From Mangrovimicrobium sp033283265 (GTDB lineage: Bacteria > Pseudomonadota > Gammaproteobacteria > Pseudomonadales > Halieaceae): a DNA stretch of 64,000 nt. The stretch spans positions 558,001 to 622,000 of the forward strand of contig JAWMQN010000003.1 in the NCBI GenBank assembly GCA_033283265.1, read 5' to 3'. Both the position numbers and the translations under genes were made by a program. This document shows, in pieces, positions 1-8,339 of the stretch; the stretch's first letter is position 1; each line of letters starts with the position of its first letter. The notes under the pieces are model-generated. The model had not been told where the DNA came from and did not search any database. It saw nothing but the letters and a program-made list of their open reading frames with translations.

Positions 1-805
1 CCGCGCCGAAACGCGCGCGGAAGCGGGCGACTGTCTGCGGCGTCAGGCCAATTTCGGGGATCAGCACCAGCGCCTGCATGCCCGAGCCAAGGCAGTCCGC
101 AATCAGCTGCAGGTAGACCTCGGTCTTGCCGCTGCCGGTGACACCGTCGAGCAGGTGGCAGGCGAAGCCCGGTTTTTGGCGCAGCCCCTGCAGGACCGCC
201 TGTTGTTCGGCCGTCAGTTCGGGGGGCTGGGCGCCAGTCACCGGGGCCGGCTGCAGGGCGATACCACAGGGTTCGGCGAGGCCCTTGTCCAGCAGCGCCT
301 TGAGCACCGGCCGCTTGATGTCTGCCTCGTCGAAACGTGCAGTCGGGACTGTATCGGCTTGCTGCAACAGCGCCAGGGCCTCGGCCTGTTTGGGTGAGCG
401 CCCCAGTGCCCCTTCGGGCAGGCCCTTGCCGCGGATGGTCAGGCGCCAGCCCGGTGTGCTCAGTGGCAGGTGCTCGGCGCCTTTGCGCAGCAGCGTGGGA
501 AAGGCGGCGCTGAACACCTCGCCAGGGGGATGCTGGTAGTAATCCGCGGCCCACTGGCAGAGCTGGAACAGGCCAGGGGGCAGGAGGCTGCCGCGGTCGA
601 GGAGGGCTCTGGCGGCTTTGAGCTCAGCTGCGGGGATGTCGCTGGCGACATCGATCTCGAGCAGGTACGCCACTACCTCGCGCTTGCCAAAGGGCACGCT
701 CAGTCGGGCCCCCGGCGCCAGCGCAGCGAGGTTTTCGCCCGCCGGCGCGAGGTAATCGAAATGGCCGTATAAAGGCGAAGGCACGGCCAGGCGAAGAACT
801 GTCAT
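1..805 (-). CDS. priA: Primosomal protein N' (PriA helicase), N-terminal part, runs off window
   Basis: This is the start of PriA, the 3'-5' DNA helicase that reloads the replisome at stalled forks. The gene begins with ATG at 805 on the minus strand and stays open to base 1, so only about 268 residues are visible. The N-terminus reads MTVLRLAVPSPLYGHFDYLA, the 3'-DNA-binding domain expected of PriA, followed by the winged-helix region with the WAADYYQHPPGEVF stretch. A Walker A motif (DGVTGSGKTEVY) lies near bases 115-145 and marks the start of the helicase domain. No frameshift is visible. The C-terminal helicase lobe and the zinc-binding cysteines lie outside the window. The gene is divergent from rpmE, the same arrangement as in Pseudomonas. 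Confidence 0.93.
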   Translation of the reverse strand, partial: MTVLRLAVPSPLYGHFDYLAPAGENLAALAPGARLSVPFGKREVVAYLLEIDVASDIPAAELKAARALLDRGSLLPPGLFQLCQWAADYYQHPPGEVFSAAFPTLLRKGAEHLPLSTPGWRLTIRGKGLPEGALGRSPKQAEALALLQQADTVPTARFDEADIKRPVLKALLDKGLAEPCGIALQPAPVTGAQPPELTAEQQAVLQGLRQKPGFACHLLDGVTGSGKTEVYLQLIADCLGSGMQALVLIPEIGLTPQTVARFRARFGA

Positions 806-936
806 CAATGCCCTGGGTGGGGGTGGTCTGGCGCGCCAGTGTACCTGCTTGAGGGGGGCTGGCGACAGGCGTGGTCTGGCCTGGAGGCAGCACCGGGCCA
901 GGGCCGGGCGCAAGCAGCGGGATGGTATTAAGCGCT

Positions 937-964
937 TGCTATATCAGGGCTGTCTGGTAAGATG
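937..964 (+). promoter_or_regulatory. Candidate sigma70 promoter of rpmE
   Basis: TTGCTA at 937-942 and TAAGAT at 959-964 are separated by 16 bp and lie about 75 bp upstream of the rpmE start. The placement fits a dedicated ribosomal-protein promoter in the priA-rpmE divergent gap. Called by eye only. Confidence 0.5.
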
Positions 965-1038
965 CGCGCCTATTTTTCCCCGACACCGTGCCCGGCAAGT
1001 GACCGGGTGGCGGCGTCCAAGCGTGAGGAGTTCCACCA

Positions 1039-1254
1039 ATGAAGGCCGATATTCACCCTAAATATGAAGCAGTTACAGCAACCTGTAGCTGCGGCAACAC
1101 CATCAACACCCGCTCGACCCTGTGCGCAGATCTGCACGTCGACGTGTGCTCCGCCTGCCACCCGTTCTTCACCGGCAAGCAGAAAATCGTTGACTCCGGC
1201 GGCCGTGTCGACCGCTTCAAGAAGCGTTTTGGCAGCCGCGGCGCCAAACGCTAA
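1039..1254 (+). CDS. rpmE: 50S ribosomal protein L31, zinc-binding type
   Basis: L31 is a small protein bridging the large and small ribosomal subunits. The 71-residue product has the family start MKADIHPKY and four cysteines at positions 16, 18, 37 and 40 (CSC and CSAC). This is the zinc-ribbon form rather than the cysteine-less, zinc-starvation paralogue. A further Cys is at 29. The tail RFKKRFGSRGAKR is typical and length is normal. A GAGGAG Shine-Dalgarno lies 8 bp upstream of the ATG. The gene appears monocistronic, with its own promoter upstream and a strong intrinsic terminator about 30 bp after the stop. Confidence 0.97.
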   Translation: MKADIHPKYEAVTATCSCGNTINTRSTLCADLHVDVCSACHPFFTGKQKIVDSGGRVDRFKKRFGSRGAKR

Positions 1255-1263
1255 GACAACATC

Positions 1264-2091
1264 ATGCTGCCCAGTGCAGCAAAAAAGCGCCAGTTACCCC
1301 AAGTACTGGCGCTTTTTTTGTGCCTGCTGCTTGCTGCCTGCTCCCGTGGGGCGCCGCCTGCGCAGGCGGCCATTTGTGCCGTCGATCCCGGCAGGCTCGG
1401 TGAATTCCGGCTGGAGCGCGTCGTCGACGGCGATACCCTGCGCCTGGTGGGCGGAGAGAAGGTTCGCCTGATCGGTATCAATACCCCCGAGCTGGGCTAC
1501 GGCGGTGAGCCCCACCAACCGCTGGCCGAGGCGGCCCGCCACGCATTGGCGGAATTGCTGCCCGGCAAGCGGGTGTGGCTTCTCGACGGGGTGGAGGCCC
1601 GCGATGCCCATGGGCGTCGCCTGTCCCACGCTTTTGATGCAGCGGGGCACAGCCTGGCAGAGCAATTGCTGGCGCGGGGTCTGGGTTTTCACGTGGCCAT
1701 CGCCCCCAATCTCAACCTGGGGGAGTGTCTCGGAGCTGCGGAGTCTGCTGCCCGGCAGCGTAATTCGGGCGTCTGGGGGCTGGTCTATTATCGATCGCAC
1801 AGTGCTGCGGAACTGGACAAGGGTTATCGGGGATTTGCCCTCCTGCGCGACAGAGTCACCCGGGTCAGTTTCAAGGACAACGGCTGGTGGATACAGCTGG
1901 GTGGCAAAATCGGGGTCAAGATCGCCCCCGAGACCCAGTCCCTGTATTCACGCTCGGCGCTCCAGGCCTTGCAGGGCCAGACCGTCCAGGTGCGCGGCTG
2001 GCTGGTGCCCATGCCCGGCGACTGGTGGGTGTTGACTCTGGGTGCCCCGAGCATGCTGCAGCCCTTTACCGGAGCGGCAAAGGGGGAATAA
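1264..2091 (+). CDS. Thermonuclease (SNase) family lipoprotein
   Basis: A Staphylococcal-nuclease-like calcium-dependent nuclease, 275 residues, predicted to be exported as a lipoprotein. The N-terminus has KKR, a hydrophobic stretch and a lipobox LLLAAC ending at Cys 26. The SNase core carries the catalytic landmarks VVDGDTLRL, VRLIGINTPE (Arg, Asp-like and Glu positions) and a later DAHGRRLSHAF with the second active-site Arg. Residues from about 185 form an extra domain rich in beta-type sequence (GWWIQLGGKIGVKI, VQVRGWLVP), possibly OB-like, not part of the minimal SNase fold. The ATG at 1264 is the only start that yields the signal peptide. The rpmE terminator lies over codons 7-19, so expression probably depends on readthrough or a promoter I cannot place. 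The same neighbour is found in Pseudomonas after rpmE. Confidence 0.85.
   Translation: MLPSAAKKRQLPQVLALFLCLLLAACSRGAPPAQAAICAVDPGRLGEFRLERVVDGDTLRLVGGEKVRLIGINTPELGYGGEPHQPLAEAARHALAELLPGKRVWLLDGVEARDAHGRRLSHAFDAAGHSLAEQLLARGLGFHVAIAPNLNLGECLGAAESAARQRNSGVWGLVYYRSHSAAELDKGYRGFALLRDRVTRVSFKDNGWWIQLGGKIGVKIAPETQSLYSRSALQALQGQTVQVRGWLVPMPGDWWVLTLGAPSMLQPFTGAAKGE
1281..1319 (+). terminator. Intrinsic terminator after rpmE, inside the next gene's signal peptide
   Basis: A 14-bp perfect stem (1281-1294 AAAAAAGCGCCAGT paired with 1305-1318 ACTGGCGCTTTTTT) with a 10-nt loop ends in a run of seven T. It is a textbook rho-independent terminator. It begins 17 bp after the start codon of the thermonuclease gene, so it lies within that coding sequence. 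Confidence 0.85.
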
Positions 2092-2153
2092 TCGGCTTGT
2101 GGGCGCAGTGGCTTTTCTTTATCCTCGATTACCTTTTTTAGCGGTGTCTTCCT

Positions 2154-3404
2154 ATGTCTGACGATCTTAAGCGAGCAGCCCTCGCGTACCATGCCGAGCC
2201 CGTGCCCGGCAAGATCAGTATTGAGCTGACCAAGCCCGCGCAGACGCAGCTCGATCTCTCCCTGGCCTACAGTCCCGGTGTGGCGGAGCCCTGCCGGAAG
2301 ATCGCTGAAGATGCCGAGGCGGCCTACCGCTACACCGGCAAAGGTAATCTCGTGGCGGTAGTCAGCAACGGTACCGCGGTGCTCGGACTCGGTAACCTCG
2401 GCGCCCTCGCCAGCAAGCCGGTGATGGAGGGCAAGGCCCTGTTGTTCAAACGCTTTGCCGGCATCAACGCCATCGATATCGAAGTCGACACCGAGGATGC
2501 CGGCGAGTTTATCGATACGGTTGCCCGTATTGCCGACTCCTTCGGCGGCATCAATCTCGAGGATATTCGCGCTCCCGAATGCTTTGAAATCGAGGCGGCC
2601 CTGGTCGAGCGCTGCGACATCCCGGTGTTCCACGACGACCAGCATGGCACTGCCATCGTCACCGCAGCGGGCCTGGTCAACGCCCTCGAAATCCAGGGCA
2701 AGCGCCTGGAGGAAGCCGTCATTACCTGTCTCGGCGCCGGTGCCGCGGCGATCGCCTGCATGCGCCTGCTGGTGAGCCTGGGAGCGAAACGGGAAAATAT
2801 CTATATGCTCGACCGCCGTGGAGTCATCTACGCCGGCCGTGAGGGCGTGAACACCTACAAGCAGGAGTTTGCCAATCGCACCGACAAGCGCAGCCTGTCT
2901 GACGCGATCGCCGGCGCCGATGTGTTCATCGGCCTTTCGGGTGCCAACCTGCTGAGCGCGGAAATGCTGCTGTCCATGGCGGAGCGTCCGGTGGTATTTG
3001 CCTGCTCCAATCCGGACCCGGAAATTACTCCCGAACTGGCCCTGGCCACCCGCGATGACCTGATTATTGCCACTGGCCGTTCGGATTACCCGAACCAGGT
3101 GAACAATGTCCTCGGCTTTCCGTTCATCTTCCGTGGCGCCCTGGATGTGCGCGCCAGTTGCATCAATGAGGAGATGAAGGTCGCCGCAGTGAGTGCGCTT
3201 TGCGCGCTGGCGAAAGAGCCGGTACCCCAGGAGGTTCTGCAGGCCTGTGGCGAGAGTGCGCTGGCTTTCGGCCCCAGCTACATTATCCCGAAACCGATGG
3301 ACGAGCGGCTTTTGGATCGCCTCTCCGCCGCCGTTGCTCGCGCTGCAGTAGACAGCGGGGTTGCGCGCCTGTCCCTGCCTGCAGAGTACGCCGAAGCGGT
3401 CTAG
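2154..3404 (+). CDS. maeB: NAD(P)-dependent malic enzyme, short form
   Basis: Converts malate to pyruvate and CO2 with reduction of NAD(P)+. The 416-residue protein has the malic-enzyme N-terminal domain (AYSPGVAEPC, NLVAVVSNGTAVLGLGNLGA, KPVMEGK), the metal-binding region EDIRAPECFEIE and FHDDQHGTAIV, and a Rossmann motif CLGAGAAAIACM near residue 200. It ends after the NAD-binding domain, so it lacks the phosphotransacetylase-like domain found in E. coli MaeB (about 760 residues). It is the compact class common in Pseudomonas and related bacteria. The ATG at 2154 starts MSDDLKRAALAYH, typical of the family. It lies 62 bp after the nuclease gene and converges on mrcA. Confidence 0.93.
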   Translation: MSDDLKRAALAYHAEPVPGKISIELTKPAQTQLDLSLAYSPGVAEPCRKIAEDAEAAYRYTGKGNLVAVVSNGTAVLGLGNLGALASKPVMEGKALLFKRFAGINAIDIEVDTEDAGEFIDTVARIADSFGGINLEDIRAPECFEIEAALVERCDIPVFHDDQHGTAIVTAAGLVNALEIQGKRLEEAVITCLGAGAAAIACMRLLVSLGAKRENIYMLDRRGVIYAGREGVNTYKQEFANRTDKRSLSDAIAGADVFIGLSGANLLSAEMLLSMAERPVVFACSNPDPEITPELALATRDDLIIATGRSDYPNQVNNVLGFPFIFRGALDVRASCINEEMKVAAVSALCALAKEPVPQEVLQACGESALAFGPSYIIPKPMDERLLDRLSAAVARAAVDSGVARLSLPAEYAEAV

Positions 3405-3417
3405 TTTCCGCTTCGGC
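3390..3417 (+). terminator. Hairpin at the end of maeB, between convergent genes
   Basis: GCCGAAGCGG (3390-3399) pairs perfectly with CCGCTTCGGC (3408-3417) around an 8-nt loop that contains the maeB stop codon. There is no T-run after it. It lies between convergent maeB and mrcA and may end transcription or block exonucleases. Confidence 0.4.
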
Positions 3418-3464
3418 TGCGGGTTGGCAAAACCCGTGTCACCTGCCTTCGGGCGGGTTCCAGC

Positions 3465-5909
3465 CTAGAAAATATCTCTCACCAGGTTGTCTTCCCGCTG
3501 CTCGCCGCGGCGCTTGGTGCCATTGGTGTCGCCGCTGCTTCGCGGCACGGACTCCTCGCGGAAGTACTCGAAAATAGCGTCTGAATCACCGGGAGCGGCG
3601 AGTTCGCCGGTTGCTGGATTGATGCGCACGGTAACTACCCCGGGGGGTATTTCGCGCTGTACGTCAGGGCTGTCGCGCAGCGCCTCACGCATGAAGTCTA
3701 TCCAGATTGGCAGCGCTGCGGTGCCGCCGAACTCCCGCCGGCCCAGGGGCGTGTAGTTGTCAAAACCGACCCAGGTAGTGGTGACGACATCGCGATTGAA
3801 GCCCGAGAACCAGGCATCCATCGGGCCATTGGTGGTGCCGGTCTTGCCGGCGATATCCGCGCGTTCCAGTACTTTGGCGCGGGTGCCGGTACCGCGCTGA
3901 ATGACGTCCTGCAGGATGCTGTTGATGATGAAGCTGACCCGGCCGTCCATGACCCGGGGTGGCTGGGGTGCCGGCTGGCTTGTGTTCTCTTCGGCCTGGG
4001 CGAGGATTTCCTCCATGCTCAGTTCCTCGCGCGGGCGGGGCGCAGGCGCCTCGCGGCAGTCCCGGCATACCGTGGGCGGTTGGGCCTGGAAGATCACGTT
4101 GCCCTGCATGTCCTCTACCCGGTCGATCAGGTAGGGCTCTACCCGATAGCCGCCGTTGGCGATGATGGCGTAGCCGGTGGCGATGTCCAGCGGTGTCATC
4201 GCGTGAGTGCCGAGGGCCAGCGAAAGGTTGGGGGATATCTCCGCGGTATCGAAGCCGTAGCGCTCCACTGCTTCGAGCAGATTGTTCACGCCCAGTTGCT
4301 GCAGTAGCCGGATGGAGACCAGGTTGCGGGACTTGGTCAGCGCCCAGCGCAGGCGCGTCGGGCCGTAGAACTCGCCACTGTCGTTCTCCGGGCGCCAGAT
4401 ATCCTCTATCGAGCTGTCTTCGAGCACGATCGGTGCATCGTTGATTATGCTCGCTGCGGTAAAGCCGGCTTCCAGCGCTGCCGCGTAGAGGAAGGGTTTG
4501 AAGTTGGAGCCGGGCTGGCGCAGTGCCTGGTTGGCGCGATTGAATTTGCTCAGCTCAAAGCCCATTCCGCCAACCACGCTTATGATTGCGCCGTTATCGG
4601 GGTTCAGCGACACCAGCGCGCCCTGCGCCGCGGGTATCTGTGCGAGTTGCCAGTCGCCCTGTTCATTGCGCACGACCCGGATGAGATCGCCGGGGCGGAA
4701 CAGTTCGGCGGGCGACTTGGGGGCGCTGCCGAGGTAGTTCTCACTGCGGTAGGGGCGCGCTTTGGACATGCCGTTGTCCCAGAGTAACTCGGCGCTGCTG
4801 GCGTCCCGGAGCAGCAGCTCAATGCGGTCCTCCAGTACGCCGGTGACCACTGCCGGTGACTGGCCGATTACCTGGGGAATTTCCTCAAGCTTCTTCAGCC
4901 AGTGTGCGTTTGCGCTTTCTTGCCGCCCTTCGCTCACCGGCCAGCGTTGTTCCGGGCCGCGATAGCCGTGGCGGCTGTCGTACGCGAGCAGCCCATTCAC
5001 CAGCGCTTCGCGTGCGACTTTCTGCAGCTTGCTGTCAATGGTCGTGTAGACCAGGTAGCCGTCGTTGTAGGCCTCTACGCCGTAACGGTCGAGCATTTCC
5101 TGGCGGGCCATCTCGGCGGCATAGTGCGCGGCGAAGCTGATCTGCGCACCGTGCAGACCGGCGGTTATTGGGGCGGCTCTGGCCTCGCTGTACTGCTCCG
5201 CGGTGATGTAGCCGAGGTCGCGCATCCGGCCGAGAATCCAGTTGCGCCGCTCCTTGCCTGCTTCGGGGCCGCTGATCGGGTTGTTGCGCGACGGTGCCTT
5301 GGGAATGCCGGCGAGCATCGCGTGCTGGGCGAGCGTCAACTCGCCAATGCTGGTGCCGTAGTAGACCTGGGCGGCGGCTTCGAAGCCATAGGCGCGATGG
5401 CCGAGGAATACCCGGTTGACGTAGAGCTCCATGATTTCCTGTTTGCTCAGGCGTCGCTCGATCTCGATCGCGAGCAGGATTTCATTGAGTTTGCGCATGT
5501 AGGTTTTCTCGAGCGAGAGAAAATAATTACGCGCAACCTGCATGGTCAGCGTGCTGCCTCCGGAACCCTTCTCGCCGGTGACCACGAGTTCGGATACGGC
5601 GCGCGCCAGGCCCATTACGTCAATACCCTGGTGACGAAAAAAGCTGTCGTCTTCAGCGGCCAAAAGCGCATCGATGAATTGCGGTGGTATCTCTTCGTAG
5701 CGCAGCGGGCTGCGTTTTTGCTCGCCGAATTGACCGATCAGGTCGCCGTCACGGGTGTAGACCCGCATCGGAGTTTGCAGGCGAACATCGCGCAGTGTTT
5801 GCACATCCGGAAGGTTCGGGCTGAGGAATAAATAGACGCCTGCAAGTAGCCAAAGAGCTCCGAGGCAGCCGAGAAATCCAAAACTAAGGAGAAAGTGGAG
5901 AAAGCGCAT
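3465..5909 (-). CDS. mrcA: Penicillin-binding protein 1A, bifunctional peptidoglycan synthase
   Basis: Class A PBP that polymerises and cross-links peptidoglycan in the periplasm. It has 814 residues, normal for PBP1A. Residues about 7-30 form the single membrane anchor. The glycosyltransferase domain has the catalytic EDDSFFRHQGID motif (Glu 86), GGSTLTMQ (117-124) and the RRLSKQEIMELYVNRVFLG stretch. The transpeptidase domain has the nucleophile motif SNFK (Ser 468, Lys 471), SRN (527-529) and KTGT (689-692). The insert between the domains (about 310-430) matches the OB/ODD region of PBP1A. The gene is divergent from pilM, the classical ponA-pilM arrangement of pseudomonads. The 176-bp AT-rich gap must hold both promoters. 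Confidence 0.95.
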   Translation of the reverse strand: MRFLHFLLSFGFLGCLGALWLLAGVYLFLSPNLPDVQTLRDVRLQTPMRVYTRDGDLIGQFGEQKRSPLRYEEIPPQFIDALLAAEDDSFFRHQGIDVMGLARAVSELVVTGEKGSGGSTLTMQVARNYFLSLEKTYMRKLNEILLAIEIERRLSKQEIMELYVNRVFLGHRAYGFEAAAQVYYGTSIGELTLAQHAMLAGIPKAPSRNNPISGPEAGKERRNWILGRMRDLGYITAEQYSEARAAPITAGLHGAQISFAAHYAAEMARQEMLDRYGVEAYNDGYLVYTTIDSKLQKVAREALVNGLLAYDSRHGYRGPEQRWPVSEGRQESANAHWLKKLEEIPQVIGQSPAVVTGVLEDRIELLLRDASSAELLWDNGMSKARPYRSENYLGSAPKSPAELFRPGDLIRVVRNEQGDWQLAQIPAAQGALVSLNPDNGAIISVVGGMGFELSKFNRANQALRQPGSNFKPFLYAAALEAGFTAASIINDAPIVLEDSSIEDIWRPENDSGEFYGPTRLRWALTKSRNLVSIRLLQQLGVNNLLEAVERYGFDTAEISPNLSLALGTHAMTPLDIATGYAIIANGGYRVEPYLIDRVEDMQGNVIFQAQPPTVCRDCREAPAPRPREELSMEEILAQAEENTSQPAPQPPRVMDGRVSFIINSILQDVIQRGTGTRAKVLERADIAGKTGTTNGPMDAWFSGFNRDVVTTTWVGFDNYTPLGRREFGGTAALPIWIDFMREALRDSPDVQREIPPGVVTVRINPATGELAAPGDSDAIFEYFREESVPRSSGDTNGTKRRGEQREDNLVRDIF

Positions 5910-5994
5910 GAATTCTCTTTACAAAGCAGGGGCCTGAGTTACTGTTATATAGAGGGGGCGGGCATGTGTTTGGTAATTATATGCCTTTTTTGGT

Positions 5995-6022
5995 TTGGGA
6001 TATATTTTCCGCTATGTTATAA
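5995..6022 (+). promoter_or_regulatory. Candidate promoter of the pilMNOPQ operon
   Basis: TTGGGA (5995-6000) and TTATAA (6017-6022), 16 bp apart, lie in the AT-rich mrcA-pilM gap about 65 bp upstream of the TTG start of pilM. Assigned by eye; other AT-rich hexamers in the same gap are possible. Confidence 0.35.
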
Positions 6023-6085
6023 GTTCTTATTAATGTATCGGTGCATAAAAATATCCTAAGCTAGTGATACACATAGGGAAAAGAG

Positions 6086-7150
6086 TTGCTTGGACTAATA
6101 GGGAAAAGAAAAGCGACACCGGTTCTGGGGCTTGATATTAGCTCGACAACAGTCAAGTTGCTGGAGTTGAGCTACTCAGGGGGACGGTATCGGGTGGAGA
6201 GCTACGCTGTGAGTTCTCTTCCGCTGGACGCGGTCGTTGAAAAGAATGTCAACGATGTGGAGGGCGTTGCAAATGCCATCCGCAATGTGGTCGCCCAGTC
6301 CCGTACAAAGCTGAAAACCGTGTCTGCCGCCGTGGCGGGTTCTTCTGTCATCACCAAGGTGATCGACATGCCGGCAGGTCTCAGTGAGGATGACCTCGAG
6401 ACCCAGCTGACTCTGGAAGCGGATCAGTACATCCCCTACCCGCTTGAGGAAGTCGCCATCGACTTCGAGATTCAGGGATCGTCGCCCAAGGCGGCCAACC
6501 AGGTGGGTGTCCTGTTGGCTGCGTGTCGGCGGGAAACCATCGACACCCGGGTTGAGTCGATCGAGGCGGCGGATCTCACGCCCAAGATCATGGACGTCGA
6601 GGCCTACGCCATGGAGCGGGCCTTCTCGCTGATCCGCAACCAGCTCGATCTCGAGGGAGACAGTACTGTCGCCGTTGTGGACATAGGCGCGACCATGACC
6701 ACGCTCAGCGTGATCAGCGGCAACCAAACCATCTACACTCGCGAGCAGCTTTTCGGCGGCAAACAGTTGACCGACGAAATCATGCGCCGCTATGGCCTGC
6801 CGCTCGAAGAAGCTGGCCTGGCCAAGAAGCAGGGCGGCTTGCCCGACGACTACGAGCCAGAAGTGCTCGAACCGTTCAAGGATGCGGTGGTGCAGCAGGT
6901 TGCTCGCTCGCTGCAGTTTTTCTTCTCGTCCAGCCAGTACAACGATGTCGATTGCATTGTGCTCGCTGGCGGTGTTGCGTCCATGGAGGGGCTGCCGGAA
7001 TTGGTTCAGGAAAAGCTCGGCACGCCGACCTCGATCGCCAATCCTTTCGCCGATATGTCCATCTCTTCGAGGGTGAACGCCGTGGCGCTGTCCAGTGACG
7101 CGCCCGCGATGATGATTGCTTGCGGTCTTGCGCTACGGAGTTTCGACTGA
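6086..7150 (+). CDS. pilM: Type IV pilus inner-membrane platform protein PilM
   Basis: Cytoplasmic actin-like ATPase-fold protein that docks the type IV pilus alignment complex by binding the N-terminal tail of PilN. The start is TTG at 6086, giving MLGLIGKRKATPVLGLDISS, which matches the known N-terminus of PilM proteins; no ATG fits. LGLDISSTTVKLLEL is the phosphate-1 motif, VVDIGATMTTL (around residue 200) the second, and LAGGVASMEGL (around 292) the adenosine motif. The 354-residue length is normal. It is the first gene of pilMNOPQ and its TGA overlaps the pilN ATG by one base. Confidence 0.95.
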   Translation: MLGLIGKRKATPVLGLDISSTTVKLLELSYSGGRYRVESYAVSSLPLDAVVEKNVNDVEGVANAIRNVVAQSRTKLKTVSAAVAGSSVITKVIDMPAGLSEDDLETQLTLEADQYIPYPLEEVAIDFEIQGSSPKAANQVGVLLAACRRETIDTRVESIEAADLTPKIMDVEAYAMERAFSLIRNQLDLEGDSTVAVVDIGATMTTLSVISGNQTIYTREQLFGGKQLTDEIMRRYGLPLEEAGLAKKQGGLPDDYEPEVLEPFKDAVVQQVARSLQFFFSSSQYNDVDCIVLAGGVASMEGLPELVQEKLGTPTSIANPFADMSISSRVNAVALSSDAPAMMIACGLALRSFD

Positions 7151-7719
7151 TGGCCCAGATCAACTTACTGCCCTGGAGAGAGGAGCGGCGCCAGGAGCGC
7201 AAGCGCGAGTTCCTGGTAATTCTGGCCATGGTCGCGGTGCTCGGGGCTGCGCTCGTGTTTCTCGCTGACCGTATGGTTAACAGCCAGATCGATTACCAGA
7301 ACAGCCGCAATAACTACCTCAACAGCCATATTCAGGAATTGAACAAGCAGGTCGCGGAGATCAAGGAGTTGCAAAAACGCCGCAACCAGTTAATCGAACG
7401 CATGCGCGTGATCCAGGAATTGCAGGGTACCCGGCCGGTTATCGTGCGCATCCTTGACCAGATCGTTCGCACCGTACCTGATGGGGTGTTCTACACCCAC
7501 CTCAAAAATACTAATCGCAAGATCAGCATTAACGGTATCGCCGAGTCCAACAACCGGGTATCCAGCCTGATGCGGCGGCTCGACGCTTCCGACTGGCTGG
7601 CGTCTCCCAACCTGGACAAGGTGAAAGCGGCGACCCAGTACGGAGACCAGGCCACTACGTTCAACCTGACCGTAAATGTGGTCCTGCCTGAAGCGGACAA
7701 AAACGAGGGGGGGCAATAA
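7150..7719 (+). CDS. pilN: Type IV pilus assembly protein PilN
   Basis: Bitopic inner-membrane protein that pairs with PilO. The correct start is ATG at 7150, giving MAQINLLPWREERRQER; INLLPWR is the conserved PilM-binding tail. An in-frame start further upstream at 7120 would lie inside pilM and is rejected. After the cytoplasmic tail there is one membrane segment (about residues 21-40, FLVILAMVAVLGAALVFLA), a coiled coil (about 45-95) and a small periplasmic ferredoxin-like domain. The product has 189 residues. Starts one base into the pilM stop codon, implying translational coupling. Confidence 0.95.
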   Translation: MAQINLLPWREERRQERKREFLVILAMVAVLGAALVFLADRMVNSQIDYQNSRNNYLNSHIQELNKQVAEIKELQKRRNQLIERMRVIQELQGTRPVIVRILDQIVRTVPDGVFYTHLKNTNRKISINGIAESNNRVSSLMRRLDASDWLASPNLDKVKAATQYGDQATTFNLTVNVVLPEADKNEGGQ

Positions 7720-7722
7720 GTC

Positions 7723-8337
7723 ATGGCATTCGAAGACTCTATGCGTTCCCTGCGCGAGTTCGACATCAATGATCTCGATTTCGACAACGTCGGCTCCTGG
7801 CCCACACCAATCAAGCTCATCATTTGGGTGCTGGTGCTGGCTGCGGTGCTCGGCGGTGGTTACTACTACCACGTCAAGGGTTTGAACGAACAACTGGCCG
7901 GAGCGCAGGCCAGGGAAGAACAGCTGAAGAAAGAGTTCGAAAAGAAGGCCTTTGAAGCCGCCAACCTGGAGGCCTATCGGCAGCAGTTGAAGGAAATGGA
8001 GGAGTCCTTCGGTGCTCTGGTAAAACAACTTCCGAGTGATACGGAAGTCCCGGGACTGCTCGAGGACATTACCAATAAAGGCTTGCTCAACGGGCTCAAG
8101 ATCGACTCCATAGATCTGCAGCCGGAGCGGCAGCGCGAGTTCTATATTGAACTGCCGATCTCAATATCAGTGAGGGGTTCGTATCACGACCTGGGAGCGT
8201 TCGTCAGCAGTATGGCGGCGCTGCCGCGGATCGTGACCCTGCATGACTTCACGATCAATTCCAATGGCGGGAACGCGAACAACCTGTCGGTTCATATCAT
8301 CGCCAAGACCTACCGCTACCGGGATGACGAGGTGTGA
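7723..8337 (+). CDS. pilO: Type IV pilus assembly protein PilO
   Basis: Inner-membrane protein forming heterodimers with PilN and linking the platform to PilP and the secretin. The 204-residue product has a short cytoplasmic N-terminus (DINDLDFDNVGSWP, a typical PilO start), a membrane segment at about 30-50 (IKLIIWVLVLAAVLGGGYYY), a coiled coil at about 53-105, and a C-terminal alpha/beta domain with FYIELPISISVRGSYHDLGAF. It starts 3 bp after pilN. Confidence 0.95.
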   Translation: MAFEDSMRSLREFDINDLDFDNVGSWPTPIKLIIWVLVLAAVLGGGYYYHVKGLNEQLAGAQAREEQLKKEFEKKAFEAANLEAYRQQLKEMEESFGALVKQLPSDTEVPGLLEDITNKGLLNGLKIDSIDLQPERQREFYIELPISISVRGSYHDLGAFVSSMAALPRIVTLHDFTINSNGGNANNLSVHIIAKTYRYRDDEV

Positions 8338-8339
8338 GC

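Noticed and set aside
4902..5831. 309-residue plus-strand ORF opposite mrcA
   Set aside because: Fully antisense to the catalytic region of PBP1A with all motifs present; high GC makes such shadows common.
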